DNA of 39,663 nucleotides from Hafnia alvei (GTDB taxonomy: Bacteria; Pseudomonadota; Gammaproteobacteria; Enterobacterales; Enterobacteriaceae). The notes under the pieces are model-generated. The model was not told where the DNA came from and made no database searches. It saw nothing but the letters and a program-made list of their open reading frames with translations. The stretch is from NCBI RefSeq assembly GCF_900095695.1, contig NZ_FMIQ01000030.1, positions 1-39,663 on the forward strand, given 5' to 3'. Positions 1 to 8,345 of the stretch are shown in pieces. The position numbers and the translations under genes are program-made. The first letter of the stretch is position 1; every line of letters begins with the position of its first letter.

Positions 1-43
1 TTCGTTCCTTTTCCCTGACACGGAAAATAACAGGAACAAACTG

Positions 44-64
44 ACATCAGACGAATGCTGATGT
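44..64 (+). other. Spacer hairpin upstream of tRNA-Asp
   Basis: Perfect 7-bp inverted repeat (ACATCAG / CTGATGT) around a 7-nt loop, 16 nt before tRNA-Asp. In E. coli these tRNAs lie at the distal end of rrnC, so this may be part of the 5S-tRNA spacer and a processing structure. No 5S sequence is visible in the window, so the link to an rRNA operon is inferred from synteny. Confidence 0.4.
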
Positions 65-80
65 GAGAGAAAGAATCGGT

Positions 81-157
81 GGAGCGGTAGTTCAGTTGGT
101 TAGAATACCTGCCTGTCACGCAGGGGGTCGCGGGTTCGAGCCCCGTCCGTTCCGCCA
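81..157 (+). tRNA. aspT: tRNA-Asp (GTC)
   Basis: A 77-nt cloverleaf with encoded CCA. The acceptor stem GGAGCGG pairs with CCGTTCC (with wobble), the T-arm carries GGTTCGAGCC, and anticodon GTC is at 115-117. In E. coli aspT and trpT follow rrnC and precede hdfR, the same order as here. Confidence 0.97.
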
Positions 158-211
158 CTTATTTATGTTATGCCTGCTTGATGAATGTAGGGATAATAGT
201 AAGCGTTCTTT

Positions 212-287
212 AGGGGCGTAGCTCAGTTGGTAGAGCACCGGTCTCCAAAACCGGGTGTCGCGAGTTCGAGTCTCTCCGCCCCTGCCA
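212..287 (+). tRNA. trpT: tRNA-Trp (CCA)
   Basis: A 76-nt cloverleaf with acceptor stem AGGGGCG / CGCCCCT, encoded 3' CCA, T-loop GTTCGAGTC and anticodon CCA at 245-247. It lies 54 nt after tRNA-Asp with no promoter visible between them, so the two are probably cotranscribed. Confidence 0.97.
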
Positions 288-294
288 TACAAAT

Positions 295-322
295 AGCCTT
301 CCGCTTGCGGAGGGCTTTTTTG
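295..322 (+). terminator. Rho-independent terminator after tRNA-Trp
   Basis: Stem AGCCTTCCG / CGGAGGGCT (one wobble pair) with a short CTTG loop, followed by a T run, 7 nt after the tRNA. It probably ends the rRNA/tRNA transcript. Confidence 0.85.
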
Positions 323-462
323 CGTTTTAGCGCAGAAAAAAGCCTTAAAATTAATACTTTCCCTTCAGCAATATTCCAAAATGCCTACATAAATGTTCTA
401 AGTTGTTGGGGCAATTTCATACTATCGCCCCCAACACTGGCGCATCTACAATGCCCCAAAAA

Positions 463-1297
463 TTACTTTGGCTGCTCTAGATGATAATTTATCAACGACT
501 GCGTTAAATACTTAATCTCTTCTTTCCTGTCACTGTTGTGGAGCCACACGGCGTATATTGGTCGCGTTAGGGCTTCCTGCGAACTATCCACTTGGAAGTG
601 ATGTGGATGCCAATGAGCTGGGAAAAATGCTCTTCCTCCTGCTTGGTTCATGACCTGTTCGGCAAGCGCTATCGAGCTAGTAGTTAAAATCGGGGGATTA
701 TTGTTGCTAGTGAGCTGTTCATCAAAACGAGCAAAATCTGCCCCCCATTCTAAGCGAATATAGGGAAGATCGTCGGTTGCTGTATCTCCTGCGGTTGTAA
801 GAAGTTGCAGTGTAAACTCGCCAACTTTTTTCTGTTGATAGCTCCTCCATCTTTGGGATTTCTGTTGTTATCAGTAGGTCTAGATGGCGCTCATGCAGCT
901 GTCGAACATGAGTATGTCTTTGCCCAATACGGGCTTCAAGCAAGAGTTCGGGCTTATGTTTATAGACGCCTGATAGCCAGGAAATAAGTAGCGATTCCCA
1001 CATCATTGCTGGAGCGCCAATCGATAATTCTTTGTGCTGCCGGCTCTTGAGAACTTCTTTTTTAGCCAATAGCCATGTTTCCATTAGTTTTTCTGCGTAG
1101 GGTACGAGTCGTTCTCCTGCCTCGGTTAGCTGAATATTGTTGCGGTGGCGAGTGAAAAGATCCGCTCCAACTTGTGTTTCAAGCTGACGGATACGAAAGC
1201 TAACTGCTGATTGTGTTAGATAAAGGGTTTCAGCGGCTTTACCAAAGTGTCTTGTTCTGCTCACTTCTAAGAAGGTTTTTAATAATTCGCTATCCAC
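463..1297 (-). pseudogene. hdfR: HdfR LysR-type regulator, single-base frameshift
   Basis: LysR-family regulator; in E. coli HdfR represses flhDC and activates gltBD. The intact N-terminal part reads [22 protein letters not shown] with the LysR winged helix and runs to ELSTEK. The frame is then lost and stops near 722. The missing C-terminal half is present one frame over (motifs [34 protein letters not shown]) and ends at 463. The join is a run of six A on the coding strand (826-831): five A would restore one continuous protein of about 277 residues, close to the 279 of E. coli HdfR. The start is probably GTG at 1297, preceded by GGAGAG, rather than the further-upstream ATG. It is divergent from maoP, as in E. 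coli. It may be a true pseudogene, a phase-variable tract or a sequencing error; the reading-frame evidence itself is clear. Confidence 0.85.
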
Positions 1298-1419
1298 TGT
1301 CTCTCCAATAAAAATATTAATCATGATGATTTAAATGTTTTGTTTTACACGTTGTCAAGCCTAACTAATACTCCGCGCCATAAGTGGTACAGCAATAAGA
1401 AAATTTAGGAGTGTGTCAG

Positions 1420-1758
1420 ATGGCGGAAAGCTTCAGCACCAATCATCGTTTTTTTGACAATAAACATTATCCTCGTGGTTTTTCACGCCACGGCGATTTC
1501 ACAATTAAAGAAGCTCAGGTACTTGAGCGTTTCGGTTACGCGTTTAACGAGCTCGATTTAGGAACTCGTGAGCCACAGACCGAAGAAGAACAGCTCTTTG
1601 TCGCTGTATGCCGCGGTGAACGTCAGCCTGCGACAGAAGCTGAGAAGATCTGGTCGAAATATATTGCACGCATTCGTCGTCCTAAGCGTTTCCACACCTT
1701 ATCTGGCGGTAAACCGCAGATGGATACGGTGGAAGAATATACTGATAGTGATGACTAA
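1420..1758 (+). CDS. maoP: Macrodomain Ori organization protein MaoP
   Basis: A protein of 112 residues, the same size as E. coli MaoP (formerly YifE) and very similar throughout ([34 protein letters not shown], acidic C-terminus YTDSDD). In E. coli MaoP acts with a short nearby site, maoS, to organise the Ori chromosome macrodomain. The ATG at 1420 was chosen because AGGAG lies 8 nt upstream and the homologue begins MAESF; an in-frame GTG at 1411 overlaps that ribosome site. It is divergent from hdfR and convergent with yifB, sharing a terminator with the latter. Confidence 0.95.
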   Translation: MAESFSTNHRFFDNKHYPRGFSRHGDFTIKEAQVLERFGYAFNELDLGTREPQTEEEQLFVAVCRGERQPATEAEKIWSKYIARIRRPKRFHTLSGGKPQMDTVEEYTDSDD

Positions 1759-1763
1759 AAACT

Positions 1764-1787
1764 CGGGGCCTTTGGGCCCCGTTTTTT
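1764..1787. terminator. Terminator between maoP and yifB
   Basis: Perfect 7-bp stem CGGGGCC / GGCCCCG with loop TTTG and a six-T run on the plus strand, six nt after the maoP stop. It lies against the yifB stop codon. On the minus strand a T run is less evident, so it mainly serves maoP. Confidence 0.9.
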
Positions 1788-3312
1788 ATTGCAATGCCTG
1801 ATGGAGATGTTGGATTAAACGGTCCATGGAGCGGTAGCTGAGTGCTTCAGCAATATGAGCTCGGTTGATGCTGTCACTTTGTGCAAGATCGGCAATCGAG
1901 CGAGCAACTTTTAGTATTCGATGCCAAGCTCTTACCGACAATCCCATCTTCTCGAGTGCTTGTTCCAGAAATGCCGCATCTTCTTGAGACAGTGAGCATA
2001 CTCTGTCCATCTCCTTCCCTGCCAAATGTGCGTTGAGCTTTCCTGAGCGTTGATACTGTCTTTCTCGCGCTAAACATACTCTTTGGCGAATAACCTCGCT
2101 GCTTTCTCCAATGCGTTTTTGGATGCTAAGAACGCCTGCGGGTAACAGAGGCACCTCAATAGATAGGTCAAAACGATCTAAAAAGGGGCCTGATAAGCGA
2201 GATAGATATTTGAGTATCTGCTGTGGCGGTGTACGAGCATGAATACCTTTGTAATGTCCTGTCGGACTTGGATTCATTGCAGCAACTATTTGTACTTTTG
2301 CAGGAAAAATGACTTTCGCGAGTGCTCTAGAAATGCAGGCTTCACCAGACTCAAGTGGCTCGCGCAGAGCATCCAGTACACGCCGCTCAAACTCAGGCAG
2401 TTCATCTAAAAATAATACGCCGTTATGCGCGAGAGAAATTTCTCCTGGTCTTGGTAAAGATCCGCCTCCAATGAGTGCTGCCATTGAAGCGCTGTGATGT
2501 GGGGTCCTAAATGGCCGCTGATAGCAAGATTGCCCCGTGGTTGATTGATGTACCAAACTGGCAACCGCCGCGCTCTCTAAAGCTTCTTCGGTGGTTAACG
2601 GTGGCAATATGCTATTAAGACGGCTGGCTAACATGGTTTTTCCGGTTCCGGGTGGTCCCAATAACAGTAAGTTATGCCCGCCAGTGGCAGCGATTTCTAA
2701 TGCTCTGCGCGCCTGTTCTTGGCCAATAATATCCCGCATATCCTTCGTATTTGGGGATAAGGATGATAGTTGGGACACCTTCGGTGGTGGAAGCTTTGAG
2801 TCGCCGCTGAGGAAATCACAAACGTGAAGAAGATGATTGGCAATGAGGTGGGGCTGTTGTTCTCCAAGTAGGCCAAGCTCTTCCTCATTTTCCTCTGGCG
2901 CGATTAATTTGCGTTGATGATGCTGAGCAGCCATGGCTGCTGGTATCGCGCCCTGAATGCGCCGTAGCGCGCCTGAAAGACCTAGTTCACCTAGCAACTC
3001 TAATCCTTCCACAGAAGTCGCGCTAAGTTGCTCAGAAGCAATCAAAATGGCGATAGCGATGGGAAGATCGTAACGCCCCCCCTCTTTGGGAAGATCTGCG
3101 GGAGCCAAATTCACCGTGATACGTTTTGCTGGGAAAGTAAAACCGCAATTTATGATGGCGCTTCTCACGCGGTCTTTAGCTTCTTTCACCGTCGCTTCAG
3201 GTAGACCTACCAACGTAAAGCCGGGAAGACCGGTGCTAATGTGCGCCTCAACGCTCACTGCGGGTGCCTGCACGCCGATTGCTGCACGAGTATTAATTAT
3301 CGCCACTGACAT
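1786..3312 (-). CDS. yifB: YifB/ComM family Mg-chelatase-like AAA+ ATPase
   Basis: A protein of 508 residues. An N-terminal Lon-protease-like domain (about 1-175, GLPGFTLVGLP motif) is followed by an AAA+ magnesium-chelatase module with Walker A GPPGTGKT at about 219-226, Walker B LFLDELPEF near 300 and a C-terminal helical domain (SVRAWHRILKVARSIADL). ComM homologues are hexameric helicases that promote branch migration in natural transformation; the role of YifB in enterobacteria is less defined. The ATG at 3312 follows an ideal ribosome site, GGAGGT, 6 nt upstream; an upstream ATG at 3324 would overlap it. It sits between maoP and the ilv region as in E. coli (E. coli YifB is 506 residues). 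Confidence 0.93.
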   Translation of the reverse strand: MSVAIINTRAAIGVQAPAVSVEAHISTGLPGFTLVGLPEATVKEAKDRVRSAIINCGFTFPAKRITVNLAPADLPKEGGRYDLPIAIAILIASEQLSATSVEGLELLGELGLSGALRRIQGAIPAAMAAQHHQRKLIAPEENEEELGLLGEQQPHLIANHLLHVCDFLSGDSKLPPPKVSQLSSLSPNTKDMRDIIGQEQARRALEIAATGGHNLLLLGPPGTGKTMLASRLNSILPPLTTEEALESAAVASLVHQSTTGQSCYQRPFRTPHHSASMAALIGGGSLPRPGEISLAHNGVLFLDELPEFERRVLDALREPLESGEACISRALAKVIFPAKVQIVAAMNPSPTGHYKGIHARTPPQQILKYLSRLSGPFLDRFDLSIEVPLLPAGVLSIQKRIGESSEVIRQRVCLARERQYQRSGKLNAHLAGKEMDRVCSLSQEDAAFLEQALEKMGLSVRAWHRILKVARSIADLAQSDSINRAHIAEALSYRSMDRLIQHLHQALQ

Positions 3313-3463
3313 AGTCACCTCCATGTTGGAGGCATCATGTGACGAATAGGAAATGGTGTCAGAACGAGATACTGGCTTTGTGTCATTGATTCCAGCATTT
3401 CGCTGTCTTGAACAGGATAGTTGACTTAAAACTGCGAGCTGGATTTAGTGTTGGCAACAAAAA

Positions 3464-3543
3464 TTAACATTTAACATACAATATTTAACAAAGATAGCAT
3501 GCTAATTATTTTGGCCCTGTCGCCAAGAGGGTTATATTTAACA
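3464..3543. promoter_or_regulatory. Putative operator cluster upstream of the MFS gene
   Basis: The 337-nt gap between yifB and the MFS gene is AT-rich and holds repeated regulatory-looking motifs. TTAACA occurs at 3464-3469, 3471-3476, 3485-3490 and 3538-3543, three of them within an ATTTAACA or longer context. A perfect 10-bp palindrome TAGCATGCTA lies at 3495-3504 and an interrupted palindrome TTGGC-N6-GCCAA at 3511-3526. No regulator gene is adjacent, so the binding protein is unknown. The rest of the gap shows no small gene or RNA that I can recognise. Confidence 0.4.
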
Positions 3544-3649
3544 TTAGTAATACAAAATGGCATCTTGCATAACAAATAACAGGTTGTGTCGCTGTCTCTA
3601 ATAAAAATGCTAATAAAAACGCCTCATACTCTACGGTAGGGAATTCATT

Positions 3650-4879
3650 ATGTTTGGTTGGTCAAGCCAGCAGCGTAACGTTGCTATTGCGAGCTTCCTT
3701 AGTTGGACGCTCGATGCCTTCGATTTTTTCATCCTCGTATTTTTACTCAGTGATATTGCCAAGGCTTTTAACGTTGGCATGGAAGAAGTGACGCTGGCGA
3801 TCCTGCTGACTCTGGCCGTTCGCCCTATTGGTGCATTGCTGTTTGGTCGAGCGGCCGAGAAGTATGGTCGTCGGCCGATCTTGATGGTCAATATTCTCTT
3901 CTTTTCGATCTTCGAATTACTCTCCGCCGCAGCACCGTCTTTGACCACGTTCTTAGTGCTTCGAGTGTTGTATGGCGTGGCTATGGGCGGTATCTGGGGG
4001 GTTGCATCATCTTTAGCGATGGAAACTATACCAGACCGCTCACGCGGATTAATGTCCGGGATATTTCAGGCCGGTTATCCCTTCGGCTATCTGCTGGCTG
4101 CGGTGGTATATGGTTCATTGTTTGAAATTGTCGGCTGGCGTGGCATGTTTGTGATTGGCGCTATCCCGATTATTTTATTGCCATTTATTTACTTCAAAGT
4201 ACCCGAATCACCGGTTTGGCTGGCGGCTCGTGAGCGCAAAGAAAGTACTGCACTTCTTCCCGTTTTGAAGAGTCACTGGAAGCTTTGTATTTATCTTGTT
4301 TTATTGATGGCTGCGTTCAATTTCTTCAGCCACGGTACGCAAGATATGTATCCGGCATTTTTGAAAATTCAGCATGGTTTCGATCCTAAAACCGTCAGTA
4401 TCATCGCTATTAGCTACAATATCGCGTCAATTATCGGCGGTGTGTTCTTTGGCGTATTGTCTGAAAAAATAGGTCGTAAAAAAGCAATTATTATTGCGGC
4501 GACACTGGCCTTGCCCGTTATTCCTTTGTGGGCGTTCTCTGGAGGCTCGCTCATGCTAGGCATTGGCGCATTCTTGATGCAGTTCATGGTGCAGGGGGCT
4601 TGGGGCGTTATTCCTACCTATCTTAATGAGCTAGTTCCAGCCAATACTCGTGCGGTGCTGCCAGGGTTTGTGTACCAACTGGGTAACTTGATTGCTTCGG
4701 TGAACGCGACGCTTCAGGCGACGATTGCTGAAAGTCATGGGCAGAACTATGGTTTGGCGATGGCGATTATTGCGGGCAGTGTTGCAGTGGCAATCATTGT
4801 GCTGATTTCTTTTGGTCGAGATACTCAAGGAGCCTCTTTAGGGAGAAAAATTTCGCCAGAGGAAACCACAATAAAATGA
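3650..4879 (+). CDS. MFS transporter, sialate/monocarboxylate:H+ symporter-like
   Basis: A 409-residue integral membrane protein with about 12 predicted hydrophobic segments. The first carries SWTLDAFDFFILVF, the acidic pattern typical of the SHS group of the major facilitator superfamily (NanT, Jen1-like carboxylate carriers). The loop 2-3 motif is GRAAEKYGRRPIL, repeated after segment 8 as GVLSEKIGRKKA. The superfamily implies proton-coupled uptake of a small organic anion; the substrate cannot be read from the sequence. GGGA 8 nt before ATG 3650 supports the start. E. coli has no gene here: yifB is followed directly by ilvL. It is transcribed alone from an operator-rich upstream region, toward the ilv promoter. 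Confidence 0.85.
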   Translation: MFGWSSQQRNVAIASFLSWTLDAFDFFILVFLLSDIAKAFNVGMEEVTLAILLTLAVRPIGALLFGRAAEKYGRRPILMVNILFFSIFELLSAAAPSLTTFLVLRVLYGVAMGGIWGVASSLAMETIPDRSRGLMSGIFQAGYPFGYLLAAVVYGSLFEIVGWRGMFVIGAIPIILLPFIYFKVPESPVWLAARERKESTALLPVLKSHWKLCIYLVLLMAAFNFFSHGTQDMYPAFLKIQHGFDPKTVSIIAISYNIASIIGGVFFGVLSEKIGRKKAIIIAATLALPVIPLWAFSGGSLMLGIGAFLMQFMVQGAWGVIPTYLNELVPANTRAVLPGFVYQLGNLIASVNATLQATIAESHGQNYGLAMAIIAGSVAVAIIVLISFGRDTQGASLGRKISPEETTIK

Positions 4880-4943
4880 TTTTAAATCATATCTTTGAAC
4901 GTGATTTGAGCCGTTTTTGTTTATTGGTTACGCAAAAAAATTA

Positions 4944-4972
4944 TTGTCAGACTGCAAAGAACTGTGATAACT
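4944..4972 (+). promoter_or_regulatory. ilv operon promoter
   Basis: A -35 box TTGTCA at 4944-4949, 17-nt spacer and -10 box ATAACT at 4967-4972, about 40 nt upstream of ilvL. The arrangement and the following CTCTTTA match my recollection of the E. coli ilvGp2 promoter. An A-tract lies just upstream and could act as an UP element. Confidence 0.75.
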
Positions 4973-5012
4973 CTTTAAGCATTAGCTCAGAAGACAACAG
5001 AAAAAACTATTT

Positions 5013-5111
5013 ATGAAAACTCTCGTCCAAGTACTCAGCCTCGTCGTGATTAGTGTGGTGGTGATTATTATCCCACCGTGCGGGGCAGCACTTGGACGAA
5101 GAAAGGCTTAA
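5013..5111 (+). CDS. ilvL: ilvGMEDA operon leader peptide
   Basis: A 32-residue leader peptide containing LVVISVVVIIIPPCGAALG, nearly identical to E. coli IlvL. Fifteen of its codons are Leu, Val or Ile. Ribosome stalling at these codons when charged tRNAs are scarce favours an antiterminator over the attenuator at 5137-5168. It ends 26 nt before the attenuator stem. No strong Shine-Dalgarno is visible, only an A-rich stretch before the ATG. Confidence 0.95.
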   Translation: MKTLVQVLSLVVISVVVIIIPPCGAALGRRKA

Positions 5112-5136
5112 AAATCAGGCCTGAATCAAACGAGAA

Positions 5137-5168
5137 CCCCCGCACCGAAAGGTCCGGGGGTTTTTTTT
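5137..5168 (+). terminator. ilv operon transcription attenuator
   Basis: Stem CCCCCGCACC / GGTCCGGGGG (one internal C-C mismatch) with GAAA loop, followed by eight T. It lies directly downstream of ilvL, the arrangement of classical amino-acid attenuators. The upstream segment 5075-5125, including the end of ilvL, can supply the alternative pairing strands. Confidence 0.93.
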
Positions 5169-5197
5169 CGCAATGAAAAAGTGATGGGGAACAGAAA

Positions 5198-5248
5198 ATG
5201 GCTAACAGAATAAAATCCTGTTGTCCCAGTAAAAGGGCGGGGAATTAA
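5198..5248 (+). CDS. ilvX: IlvX small protein
   Basis: A 16-codon ORF, MANRIKSCCPSKRAGN, between attenuator and ilvG. E. coli IlvX (MNNSTKFCFSRFRTGN) has the same length, position, basic character and GN ending. GGGGA lies 7 nt before the ATG, and the stop is 3 nt before the ilvG start, so translational coupling with ilvG is likely. Its function is not established. The call rests on position, length and ribosome site more than on sequence identity. Confidence 0.75.
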   Translation: MANRIKSCCPSKRAGN

Positions 5249-5251
5249 GCT

Positions 5252-6898
5252 ATGAATGGAGCGCAGTGGGTAGTACAAGCGTTGCGTGCACAGGGTGTTG
5301 ATAAAGTTTTCGGCTACCCTGGTGGCGCAATCATGCCGGTATACGATGCATTGTATGACGGTGGTGTGGAACACCTACTGTGCCGCCACGAGCAAGGCGC
5401 TGTGATTGCCGCCATTGGCTATGCCCGCGCCACGGGCAAACCAGGGGTGTGTATTGCCACTTCAGGCCCTGGCGCAACCAACCTGATTACGGGGCTAGCG
5501 GATGCCATGCTGGATTCTGTTCCCGTGGTAGCCATCACAGGGCAAGTGGGTTCTGCCCTGATTGGTACCGATGCTTTTCAAGAGATTGATGTTTTGGGGC
5601 TGTCATTGGCATGTACCAAACACAGTTTCTTAGTGGAGTCATTGGATGCTTTGCCCGGCATCATGGCTGAAGCTTTTGCTGTAGCGATGGGCGGGCGTCC
5701 GGGCCCTGTCTTAATCGATATCCCTAAAGACATCCAGCTGGCCGAAGGTGAGCTGGCTGCGCATTTGTCTGCCGTTGCCGAATTAATGCCTGCCTGTGAA
5801 ACCGGCTTGATGCAGGCGCGTGAGCTGTTAGCTCAGGCTAAAAAACCAATGTTGTATGCCGGTGGTGGCGTTGGGATGGCACAGGCAGTTCCCGCATTGC
5901 GTGAATTCGTTAATGCAACCGGTATCCCTACGGTAGTGACGTTAAAGGGCTTGGGAGCGCCAGATCCTCATCATCCATGTTATTTAGGGATGTTAGGCAT
6001 GCACGGCACCAAGGCCGCGAATCTGGCCGTGCAGCAATGTGATTTATTGATTGCCGTAGGCGCTCGTTTTGACGATCGCGTCACCGGCAAACTTAATGCT
6101 TTTGCCCCTCATGCCAAAGTTATTCATATGGATATCGACCCTGCCGAGATGAGCAAGCTGCGTCAGGCCCATGTTGAGCTGTGCGGCGATTTAAATCGTA
6201 TGCTGCCAGCGCTGAGTCAGCCGTTGAGCATCGGAGAATGGCAGTATGACGTTATCAGCCTGAAGGCTGAGCATCCGTGGCGTTACGATCATCCCGGTCA
6301 GGCTATTTATGCCCCGCTGTTCCTGAAACAGTTATCTGATCGCAAGCCCGCCAGTGCGGTTGTGACAACCGATGTAGGCCAGCACCAAATGTGGACTGCA
6401 CAGCATATGCAGTTTACTCGTCCAGAAAATTTCATTACCTCGAGCGGTTTAGGCACCATGGGATTTGGTGTCCCTGCGGCTGTCGGTGCGCAAATGGCGC
6501 GTCCAGACGATATGGTTATCTGCGTCTCAGGCGATGGCTCTTTCATGATGAACGTGCAGGAATTAGGCACCATCAAACGTAAAAAACTGCCGGTAAAAAT
6601 AGTTTTGCTGGATAACCAGCGGTTAGGCATGGTGCGTCAATGGCAGCAGCTGTTTTTTGACGGGCGCTACAGCGAAACCAACTTATCCGATAACCCTGAT
6701 TTCTTAATGCTGGCCAGTGCTTTTGGCATTGCAGGCCAGCGTATTACCCGTAAAGATCAAGTCGACGCCGCACTGGATGCGCTGTTAAACAGCGAAGGTC
6801 CGTACCTGCTCCATGTCTCCATCGACGAATTAGAGAATGTCTGGCCTTTAGTTCCGCCGGGCGCAGGCAATGAATCTATGATGGAGAAAATATCATGA
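5252..6898 (+). CDS. ilvG: Acetolactate synthase II, large subunit (intact)
   Basis: Thiamine-diphosphate enzyme that condenses two pyruvates, or pyruvate and 2-oxobutyrate, to acetolactate or acetohydroxybutyrate, the first common step of valine/isoleucine synthesis. At 548 residues it is full length. It shows the FGYPGG motif, catalytic E47 (CRHEQGA), an FAD-binding middle domain and the ThDP/Mg motif [14 protein letters not shown]. Unlike E. coli K-12, where ilvG is frameshifted, the frame is open throughout, so isozyme II should be active. The ribosome site GCGGGGA lies 8 nt before ATG 5252. Its stop overlaps the ilvM start (ATGA). It forms a complex with the IlvM regulatory subunit. Confidence 0.97.
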   Translation: MNGAQWVVQALRAQGVDKVFGYPGGAIMPVYDALYDGGVEHLLCRHEQGAVIAAIGYARATGKPGVCIATSGPGATNLITGLADAMLDSVPVVAITGQVGSALIGTDAFQEIDVLGLSLACTKHSFLVESLDALPGIMAEAFAVAMGGRPGPVLIDIPKDIQLAEGELAAHLSAVAELMPACETGLMQARELLAQAKKPMLYAGGGVGMAQAVPALREFVNATGIPTVVTLKGLGAPDPHHPCYLGMLGMHGTKAANLAVQQCDLLIAVGARFDDRVTGKLNAFAPHAKVIHMDIDPAEMSKLRQAHVELCGDLNRMLPALSQPLSIGEWQYDVISLKAEHPWRYDHPGQAIYAPLFLKQLSDRKPASAVVTTDVGQHQMWTAQHMQFTRPENFITSSGLGTMGFGVPAAVGAQMARPDDMVICVSGDGSFMMNVQELGTIKRKKLPVKIVLLDNQRLGMVRQWQQLFFDGRYSETNLSDNPDFLMLASAFGIAGQRITRKDQVDAALDALLNSEGPYLLHVSIDELENVWPLVPPGAGNESMMEKIS

Positions 6899-7170
6899 TG
6901 CAGTTAACATCCTTGCAACATCAATTAGCGATCCAGGCACGTTTCCGCCCAGAGGTTTTAGAGCGGGTACTCCGCGTTATCCGTCACCGTGGCTTCCAAG
7001 TTTGTGCTATGAATATGGCTCAGATGTTGGATTCAGACAGTGTGAACATTGAATTAACGGTGTCTAGCCAGCGTCCAATCAACCTGCTTTCATCGCAGTT
7101 GAGTAAATTGATGGATGTTGCTTGCGTTGAAGTGCAGCCGCACGCGGCTCACCAACAAGCGGCCGGTTAG
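6895..7170 (+). CDS. ilvM: Acetolactate synthase II, small subunit
   Basis: A 91-residue ACT-domain regulatory subunit (E. coli 87), with the conserved core [19 protein letters not shown] and [15 protein letters not shown]. It stabilises and activates IlvG. The ATG at 6895 overlaps the ilvG stop by 4 nt; a second ATG at 6898 is equally possible. The C-terminus is a short Ala/Gln/His-rich tail, variable in this family. Confidence 0.95.
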   Translation: MMQLTSLQHQLAIQARFRPEVLERVLRVIRHRGFQVCAMNMAQMLDSDSVNIELTVSSQRPINLLSSQLSKLMDVACVEVQPHAAHQQAAG

Positions 7171-7242
7171 CCGTCTGCGCTGGCACTAGAAACGAATAAT
7201 ATTAATTAAATATCGCGCATCAGACGCAACAAGGAAAAAAGA

Positions 7243-8175
7243 ATGACCACTAAGAAAGCGGATTACATTTGGTTCAATGGCGAGATGGTTCCATGGGCAG
7301 AAGCTAAAGTACACGTTATGTCTCATGCTCTGCATTACGGTACTTCTGTGTTTGAAGGCGTGCGCTGCTATGACACCAATAACGGCCCTGCAGTTTTCCG
7401 TCACCGCGAACATATGCAGCGTCTGCGCGACTCCGCCAAAATCTACCGTATGCCTGTTTCCTACAGCGTTGATGAACTGATGGAAGCCTGTCGCGAAACC
7501 CTGCGCAAAAACAATCTGACCAGCGCTTACATTCGTCCATTGGTCTTTGTGGGTGATGTGGGTATGGGCGTTAACCCACCGGAAGGTTACAACACCGATG
7601 TGATTATCGCTGCATTCCCATGGGGCGCCTATCTGGGTGCTGATGCGCTGGATCAAGGCATCGATGCACAGGTTTCTTCATGGAATCGCGCTGCGCCGAA
7701 TACGATTCCAACGGCGGCAAAAGCCGGTGGTAACTATCTTTCTTCCCTGTTGGTGGGTTCTGAAGCACGCCGCCATGGTTATCAGGAAGGTATTGCTCTG
7801 GATGTTCATGGCTATGTATCTGAAGGTGCGGGTGAAAACTTATTTATGGTGAAAGACGGTGTGATTTTCACTCCGCCATTCACGTCGGCGGCACTGCCGG
7901 GCATTACGCGTGATGCGATCATCAAGCTGGCGAAAAATGCCGGTTTTGAAATTCGCGAGCAGGTGATGTCACGTGAATCTCTGTATCTGGCAGACGAAGT
8001 CTTTATGTCAGGCACCGCCGCTGAAATTACTCCGGTACGTAGCGTAGATGGCATTCAGGTGGGAATTGGTCGCTGTGGCCCAATTACCAAACAGATTCAA
8101 GAAGCGTTCTTCGGCCTGTTCACGGGTAAAACTGAAGACCAGTGGGGCTGGCTGGATTTAGTCAACGCGAAGTAG
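7243..8175 (+). CDS. ilvE: Branched-chain amino acid aminotransferase
   Basis: Fold-type IV PLP aminotransferase catalysing the last step of valine, isoleucine and leucine synthesis, with glutamate as amino donor. It has 310 residues, near the E. coli length, with K160 (PTAAKAGGNY) as the PLP lysine, and the phosphate/substrate motifs YVSEGAGENLF and MSGTAAEITPV. The start follows AAGGAAAAAAGA. It is separated from ilvM by 72 nt and from ilvD by 170 nt containing repeat-like hairpins. Confidence 0.97.
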   Translation: MTTKKADYIWFNGEMVPWAEAKVHVMSHALHYGTSVFEGVRCYDTNNGPAVFRHREHMQRLRDSAKIYRMPVSYSVDELMEACRETLRKNNLTSAYIRPLVFVGDVGMGVNPPEGYNTDVIIAAFPWGAYLGADALDQGIDAQVSSWNRAAPNTIPTAAKAGGNYLSSLLVGSEARRHGYQEGIALDVHGYVSEGAGENLFMVKDGVIFTPPFTSAALPGITRDAIIKLAKNAGFEIREQVMSRESLYLADEVFMSGTAAEITPVRSVDGIQVGIGRCGPITKQIQEAFFGLFTGKTEDQWGWLDLVNAK

Positions 8176-8195
8176 TTGAAGTGACAGATAGGGTA

Positions 8196-8295
8196 TTAAC
8201 CAAAATATAACCTCGGAATATGTCGGGTTGCAGGCAACAAATGCTCAGCAGCTCGGAACATGACGAGGACAAGTCGGGCGGTTCGTTCCCGCCCG
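8196..8295. repeat. Possible intergenic repetitive element with GC-rich hairpin
   Basis: The ilvE-ilvD gap holds two related stretches, CTCGGAATATGTCGGG and CTCGGAACATGACGAGG, about 40 nt apart. They are followed by a perfect 7-bp hairpin CGGGCGG / CCGCCCG at 8275-8295 that has no T run. This looks like the degenerate GC-rich intergenic repeats of enterobacteria (REP/ERIC-type) rather than a terminator, since ilvD and ilvA must be read through. Only a genome-wide search could show that it is repeated. Confidence 0.35.
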
Positions 8296-8345
8296 CATAA
8301 ATAGATAAAAGCCTGAACACAGGCTCACGCTGGAGTGAATTAAAC

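Noticed and set aside
227-484. 85-codon plus-strand ORF starting inside tRNA-Trp
   Set aside because: It overlaps the tRNA and its terminator, has no ribosome site and its protein resembles nothing coherent.
826-832. Programmed -1 frameshift at the A-tract of hdfR
   Set aside because: An AAAAAAG heptamer is present but not in the register needed for -1 slippage, and the shift required to reach the second half is +1. A mutation or transcript slippage is more likely.
8275-8295. Terminator between ilvE and ilvD
   Set aside because: The GC hairpin has no T run and ilvD-ilvA belong to the same operon, so termination here would be counterproductive.
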